Source: Chaenocephalus aceratus
Lineage: Eukaryota; Chordata; Actinopteri; Perciformes; Channichthyidae
Direction of reading: 5' to 3'
NCBI GenBank assembly: GCA_023974075.1
Contig: CM043787.1
Location: forward strand, 32,025,718 to 32,089,717
DNA: 64,000 bases
Shown: positions 58,060 through 64,000 of the stretch, piece by piece
Numbering within the stretch: position 1 is the first letter of the stretch
Layout of the letters: the number at the start of each line of letters is the position of its first letter
The notes under the pieces: model-generated
Told to the model about the DNA's origin: nothing
What the model saw: only the letters and a program-made list of their open reading frames with translations
Databases searched by the model: none
Made by a program: the position numbers and the translations under genes

Positions 58060-59393
58060 CATAAGAGCAGTGGCGGCGCCAGAGATTTTCTCTAGGGGGT
58101 GCTGTGGGGTAGCTTGACATTTCATAGAGGGTGCTCATTAAGGGTTTCCCATTAATGCACCAGCGCTACAGTTGAATTTTCTACTGCAACACTCCCCACA
58201 CACACGCACACAGTGCACCCGCGACTGTAACAATGAAGGCTCGATAATCAGCTCACGGCATATAGGTGTAAGCAAGTGCTATTTTTACAAGTGGGGAGTG
58301 GACCTCACGTCCTCTAGGAGGGTCCTCACCTCCTCGAGTGGGGTCCGGGGGCATGCTCCCCCGGGAAGATTTTTTTTTAAATATTGAAGTTTTGAGAGCA
58401 ACATTAAGAGATCTATGGATACATCTCTCATCACCCATATGAAACAGAACTGTAAACAGATTTTCTATTTCTTCATAGACATTTTACAAATCACTCCCCT
58501 TTTAAAATAAACCGTTTGAGACCCACTGAGATAACTAGACTAAAGTTAACTAAACACTGAGAGAGTCCTTTACTTCACCGGAGCTGAGGTTACCTGAGAC
58601 TCTCCGTCTGACAGGAGAGAGTTCTCCCTCCACCTTGTTGTTGAAAAAGCTCCTTATACCCGTTAGCTTGGCTAGCTAGCACCAGATGCTAACCACAACG
58701 ATCTCCGGTAGATACCCACCGGTGCGCGAGCTTTCTCTCTCGCTTGCGCACGCACACAAAATGGCTCGGGCCACACACACACAGAGCAGAGCTTGAATGA
58801 AACACAGAGACCCAGAAGAAAGCTACTTGTACTCACGAGGCCTATTATGTGCAGAATCCCTCTCACTTTCAGGTGGTTTTGATTGAGTGTCCACACATGG
58901 ACGTTTAAGGACTAAAAAAACGATAATTTGTTCACTTACAGAACCAATCATTAGTAGGCTATAACACTCATTATGACTTTTCCCCACACTCGAACACAAC
59001 TCGTCTCGTACTCCCGACACACACACACCGGAAAACACACACACACCGGAAAACGCACACACACACACCCACACACCTGGAAGGGGCGGTCTCTCCCTAA
59101 CTCCCACCAACAACATTGCCTAAATAACTTTACAAATGTACTAAAACTGTGCACATCTGATAACTGAAATAACTATACTTGGACACGCTACAATATTATC
59201 CTTAATATTTACATTAAAAACATTCCTTTGACACTTATAACATTACTTTGCAAGGTAAGCACAACCAAAATAAGTTTGTAAAAGCAGAATTTGAACACTG
59301 TTTCCGTGCTCCTACAATATTTGTGTATAATACCATTACACTCTGAGCGTAATAGCGATCGTTCACTGTTTCAACTGGCATTTAACCTCATCA

Positions 59394-59395
<2 letters not shown>

Positions 59396-59479
<84 letters not shown>

Positions 59480-59512
59480 ACACACACACACACACACACA
59501 CCACACACACAC
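59396..59512. repeat. (CA)n microsatellite
   Basis: About 115 bp of CA repeats with two CCA interruptions, inside the hAT element. Confidence 0.98.
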
Positions 59513-59558
59513 AGCAGTGGTGAGGATCTCAGCCTGCCACTGACGTTCAACCAGAAAA

Positions 59559-60080
59559 CATCAGCCGTTAGCTGTTAACAATTAGCACACAGAGCTCACA
59601 TCTCCTCATATCTGTTCAGAAACTGGACACAAGTTAAACAAGTACAAACCACAGATTGTCTGTGTCATGGCAAACACAGTCGCTGGTTTATTTATGTCTG
59701 TAGGCCGTTGTTGTGAGTGTGGACGGAGTAGGCCTATATACAACATTAGCTTAGCCTGGTCGACCCGACCTTCATTTAGAAAACAAGCATTTTAAAAGTG
59801 TTTTTGCCTGCCGTCTGTCTGCAGACTTGTCAAGCATTAATTCATGGTTTTTACTAACCGGTATCAGTATGTTGTTACTCCAGCATCATTTAGAAACGTG
59901 TATTACAATTTAATCACGGTAAAATATGTTCATTTTGTTGTAGTTGTAGCTCCCGAGCCAGCGCGTCTTGTTTGAATGATGCGAGTAAACCATAGACTGT
60001 AAACACACTGGCAGCCGTGGTGAAACCATGGGTGAAACTCGAGCGTTTAGAGCGATGGGAGCGAACAACGACCCCTGATA
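59559..60080 (+). mobile_element. Fragment of the MULE-like foldback family (uninterrupted arm)
   Basis: CATCAGCCGTTAGCTGTTA, ATCTGTTCAGAAACTGGACA and ATTCATGGTTTTTACTAA match the arm of the element at 11045-18376. Here the sequence runs straight through the point where the DIRS is inserted at 11363 (GTTAAACAAGTACAAACCAC), so it shows the pre-insertion state of the family. Confidence 0.75.
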
Positions 60081-60984
60081 GATCTCGCGAGAATGTGTAT
60101 AAATATAGATACATTTTCATAACAAAACAATGGGGTTGCTAAGCCGTTGCTAGGCCAATTGTTGGAGTTGCTATAGCAACTCCAAGCTACCCCCTGGCGC
60201 CGCCCCTGTCTGAAAGCAGAAGTCAAGGGCAAGTCTCTTCAGTGCGTATGTCCCAAAATGATTTAAAAAAAAAAGCCAAATTCTGGAGAAAAAAGAAATA
60301 GAAGTGACATTTTGAAATAAAAATCTAATTCTGAGAAAAAGGAATTCTATGAAAAAATGCATATTTTGAAGAAAAAAAGGCAAATTCTGAGAAAAAAGTC
60401 ATATTTGAGATGCATTGTGGGACATGTAGTTTATGGGCAACGTGCTTCTGTAGCATGTAACCGTATAATAAACATATTATATTCTTTGCAAGCTCTTGTG
60501 GGGCCACATACAATTAAAATGAAGTCACGGGCCGAATGTGGCCCCCGGGCCTTGAGTTTGACACCCCTGGCCTATGGGTAGGTCAAAAATCAAATGGGTG
60601 CTGGCCATTGGCCTAATCATATCACCTGTGTTGGCTTTATGTTTTTGGTCAAACATTTGTTTGTTTCACATTTGCATTGATGTAATCAATAATTTTTCTA
60701 ATTTAATTTAATACAAATAATAATAATAATTTTCGGGAAAAAAACCCCCCACATATTTCTTGGGGGTGCTTAGGGGGTGCTTTGGCAATCCTGGGGGTGC
60801 TACAGCACCCCCTAGCTCCCCCCTGGCGCCGCCCCTGCATAAGAGTATTGGCCACACCTTATCAGTATTTTATGAGTCACGTTTTCTTCTCTACAGGGGA
60901 ATCCTCCCTGCATCACGTTTGCCCCTGTTTGTACACGTTTATAATGGAATGCATTACAGCTATGCAGATTAAATGATGTTTCAA

Positions 60985-61330
60985 ATAAAAATCAAATCAA
61001 GTTTTATTTATATAGCATAAACGATTTTTGGTCGAGCCAAAGTGCTGTACATATAATAAAAATAGCCTACATAGACACTTTACAACAAATACAACAGCAC
61101 AGATTGTTCAGAATATCAGTATGAGAAAAACGACACCCTCTGTCCTTAGACCCTCACATCGTACAAGGAAAAACTTCCAGAGAAAACCCACTGTTTAAGG
61201 GGGAAAAAATGGGAGAAACCGCAGGGAGAGCAACAGAGGGATCCCTCTCCCAGGACGGACAGACGTGCAATAGATGCCGTGTGTAAATCGAAAAGATAAT
61301 ACATTTTACAGCATATAGACCGAATGTTAG
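60985..61330 (-). mobile_element. Teleost retroposon 3' fragment
   Basis: AAGTTTTATTTATATAGCAT, GGGAGAAACCGCAGGGAGAG and GGGATCCCTCTCCCAGGACG are a recurrent fish retroposon sequence, read here from its 3' end. No protein frame is recognised. Confidence 0.55.
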
Positions 61331-62585
61331 GAAATGCATGTGTCTGTAATAAGAAGATGGCACACACCAAAGCTGTCACACCAATGACAGCTTTGAGGAA
61401 TTTTCAGGCTGGAGATCCTCTGCCACATGGCCTGGAGCCCTGAGGTCAGCAGGCTATGTGTGAAAGTGAGAGAGACGGAGAGACAAGGTGTTAATGAGGC
61501 TTTCCTCATCCATTTGATCTCTTATTTAAAACATTGTTGGCATTGCTTTCGCTTGTTCGCCTGCATTTCTGACAGATGACAGTAGGGTGGGTACACCACC
61601 AGAGTTTATTACGTGACGCTGACCCACGCCCATGTACGTAGCTCCATGAAAAGATTTGAACAGGTCAAGACAGTAATCGGTAACGTACGGAGCTATTGGT
61701 CAGATGCGTTGGTTTACCGGTTGATATGAAAGATACTGTCGAAACCATAGACTGTATGGTCAAAATGAGTCAAATATAGACCCATACTAGTGATCTAAAA
61801 CTGGTTTCAACTACAAATACAAACAAACGCCTTTATGACAATCAATTATTTATAATATAATCGAAAATCAAATCAAAATACCCCTATGTAATGACATGAT
61901 TACGATGTGATGTTTAAATCGGGTCATAATATTTTACATCAAGTTTAATAGATTACATAATTAGAAACACAAGTTAAAACTGTGAAATAACCTTATTTCT
62001 TCGGGTAGTCTTTACACGTATAGACTACAGTCCACATTAGTGAACGTAAATTAAGGTTAATATTGACAAAAATGTTGCTGATAATTCACGTGTATTTACT
62101 GCACAAGTGAAGCTTTGCCTGTACGTCCCTTGGTCCTTGGACATTGATTTGGGTCAATTCTAAATTACGCATGCGTTGTGGCAAAACTGGGCCCATTCAA
62201 ACACGCATTTTGACATTTTCTCCTTTAATGTAGTTTACGGATTTTAACTTGTAACCACTACCCTTCAAAACAGACCGCACCCTCAAATTAACAACCGACT
62301 GACTAACCAAAACAGTGTCCCCCAGGGTCTTTCTGTGTGACTCTGCAAAGGGAGGGCAGCAGCCTCTCGGAAACACTGCCCTCTTTGATTCAGCTGCAGA
62401 TTCCTTAATATTCAGAAACCACCAGTGGCGCCCTTTCTCCGCAGGATCTCCAAAGTGTCTGCGGTCTGCCATTTACAAAAACGAGTCAGGTGTGCGTAAA
62501 CATAACGTTGCCGTGCGGGATTTGCGCAGCCAAACACGGAAGGGGAATAGCCGAGTTGTATGTATTTTTTTTTTCGTGGGAGAAA
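61331..62585. other. Upstream region of a possible next gene
   Basis: AT-rich to about 62150, then increasingly rich in CG. No gene is recognised. A 91-codon minus-strand frame at 62472-62197 (MADRRHFGDPAEKGRHWW) is probably incidental. Confidence 0.35.
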
Positions 62586-63088
62586 TGTCCGAGGGGATGG
62601 ACCAGATCCTGTGGAAATGCTGCCTCCGTTTAGCTGCTATCCGCTCCGGGGTCCGGGAGTTGTCCGGCTGATTGCACACACCAGCCGCTGAATACACGTG
62701 AGGATCGCCTTTTTCGTCAAACCCCGAAGCACTTTTACCTTCTGTGGATAGAAACCATCATGCCGAGCTCCAACGACGGAGGGACATGAACAACGACCCT
62801 CACTCAGTGAACTGCCACAAACCGACGACGTGTTGCAATAAAGCGGAGAAACGGTTTGAAACGACCGTTTGATTAATAACGCTCTTTTTAAATGGACTGT
62901 AGCAGGTTTTCCTGGGCACATTACAGGGAAAGCTCTTTGATGTATTTGGATTCATTCACCCTGCTGCTGTAATGACGTCTACACGGTTATTGTAAAAATA
63001 TACGCGGAGACATTTGTGAATTCACCCCCCCAGCCCTGAGCCAGTGTCGGGGAAAGCGAGGCTGAGGCGGGTCGCCGGTCGGAGGGAT

Positions 63089-63146
63089 ATGGGAGCGCGA
63101 GCGGAACCGATGCAGCGGGTCGTGGCACGGCTTCGTCAAAATACAG
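63089..63146 (+). CDS. Possible first coding exon of an unidentified gene
   Basis: ATG at 63089 opens MGARAEPMQRVVARLRQNT and is followed by CAG/GTGAGC, a strong donor. It lies in a CG-rich region (about 62440-63140) that looks like a promoter and 5' UTR, with a 28-codon upstream open frame at 62586-62672. No continuation is in the window and I do not recognise the peptide. It could equally be noncoding. Confidence 0.35.
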
Positions 63147-64000
63147 GTGAGCAGCAGGATTGACTGATAAACTGTCTTTGGTGATATGCACATGCAGGGC
63201 AGCCTGTCGACCGCGAATTGACAGTGTGACCCGGCTTTTTAATCCACGTTTAGTGCTTTCTTGAGACACAATTCACAGGCCACGTCTCCATTAGCTAGGC
63301 CCGCAGGATGCCACTTTTAGCAGCTGTCCGGATTAAATGAGATTAGACTATGCCTCCGCGGCTGCTGATCGATTTGTTGGGATGACCGTGAGATGATGTT
63401 GCACATGTTAACACCAAGGGCTGCAGCTCACCTTAGGGCCATGGGTCATTCAGTGTGTATTTGTCCTTTTATTGTACAGTCAAATTACTATATATTTACC
63501 AATCACTACAAAAGTCCAACGGTAGGTGACTAGTTAGTTTGTCTAAACTGCAGTTGTTACAATTCCACTTTTACCACTACCAGTATTGGTCTTGTTAATG
63601 TATATGTTTGATCTCGAAGCCATGGTTAGTGCAGTGGTATTTTCATGACTAGAAGACTTCACTAACCAGACGTTAAACTTTACATGACCAAGATTATGCT
63701 TTTGGTTGAGCAGCAGTACATGACATGTTTCCTTTTTAAGAAAACGACCTGGAACAACGACAGTAAGGGGAATGTCACACCTGTTTATCACTCACTCAGA
63801 ATATTTCACCCCTCATTTTCTCACAAGCTCAAGATAGGTTATCGTTTTTCTTTATTGCCATTGTGTCCATGCAAGGGCAAATGGCTTTATGTCCCAATGA
63901 TGATACTAAACAGCTCTAGGTTTATGGCACGAAGATGAGTACTGGAATCATGCAATACTTCACCCAGCTTTTATATTTACATCTTTATTATTGTATACTG
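63147..64000. other. Probable intron of the possible gene at the right edge
   Basis: No coding feature recognised; AT content rises again after 63420. Confidence 0.35.

Larger units (their letters stand above)
58068..60837. mobile_element. hAT element with perfect 8-bp target duplication and nested repeats
   Basis: Starts CAGTGGCGGCGCCAGAGATT and ends CCCCTGGCGCCGCCCCTG. CATAAGAG occurs at 58060-58067 and 60838-60845. A second right end of the same type stops at 60208 (CTGGCGCCGCCCCTG), suggesting a nested or rearranged copy. It contains a CA microsatellite, a MULE-arm relative and a CTTGAGTTTGACACCCCTG end (60551-60569) of another hAT family. There is no intact transposase. Confidence 0.8.

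Noticed and set aside
62197..62472. 91-codon minus-strand frame MADRRHFGDPAEK...
   Set aside because: No recognisable domain, no supporting splice context, and it overlaps a GC-rich region where open frames arise by chance.

Overview
The window is nuclear DNA of a bony fish, most likely a teleost. This rests on intron-bearing vertebrate genes with fish-like protein sequences, long (GT)n/(CA)n arrays, and a repeat load typical of teleosts: DIRS, hAT, PIF/Harbinger-like, MULE-like, L2/Rex-like LINE ends and tRNA-SINEs. The species cannot be named from the sequence alone.

Five genes are supported. (1) syt7, plus strand: linker exon at 6921-7035, C2A/C2B exons from 22500, stop at 25327; the transmembrane exons lie off the left edge. 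(2) sdhaf2, minus strand: four exons, 42958 down to 32674, a complete 163-codon reading frame. (3) cpsf7, plus strand: eight exons, 43736-47325, a complete 534-codon reading frame, head-to-head with sdhaf2. (4) polr2l, minus strand: two coding exons, 49619-49085, plus a probable untranslated first exon near 50124; its first coding exon carries several one-base length changes that break the frame. (5) cend1-like, minus strand: one coding exon, 56281-55955. A possible first exon of a sixth gene lies at 63089-63146.

The rest is mostly mobile DNA, much of it nested. The 15.5-kb syt7 intron (7036-22499) holds an inverted-repeat element with a smaller one inside it and a ~297-bp hairpin MITE, then a MULE-like foldback element (11045-18376) split by a ~5.9-kb DIRS retrotransposon, which is itself interrupted by an 842-bp hAT element with a perfect 8-bp target duplication. 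sdhaf2 intron 3 holds a hAT (33765-36598) that contains a Harbinger-like element and a second hAT-like fragment. sdhaf2 intron 1 holds a 3.76-kb element with long inverted repeats and splice-like signals. Between polr2l and cend1 lies a 3.1-kb composite element (50926-54063) with a duplicated left half and a perfect 68-bp palindrome. Right of cend1 is a 2.77-kb hAT (58068-60837) enclosing an uninterrupted relative of the MULE arm.

The genes share no pathway: a calcium sensor for vesicle fusion, a mitochondrial complex II assembly factor, a pre-mRNA 3'-end factor, a shared RNA polymerase subunit and a neuronal membrane protein. From memory, the human versions are split between 11q12 (SYT7, SDHAF2, CPSF7) and 11p15.5 (POLR2L, CEND1), so the fish order joins two human blocks. 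I found no convincing new functional system. The best leads are the damaged polr2l exon, the element in sdhaf2 intron 1 and the dated transposon nest.
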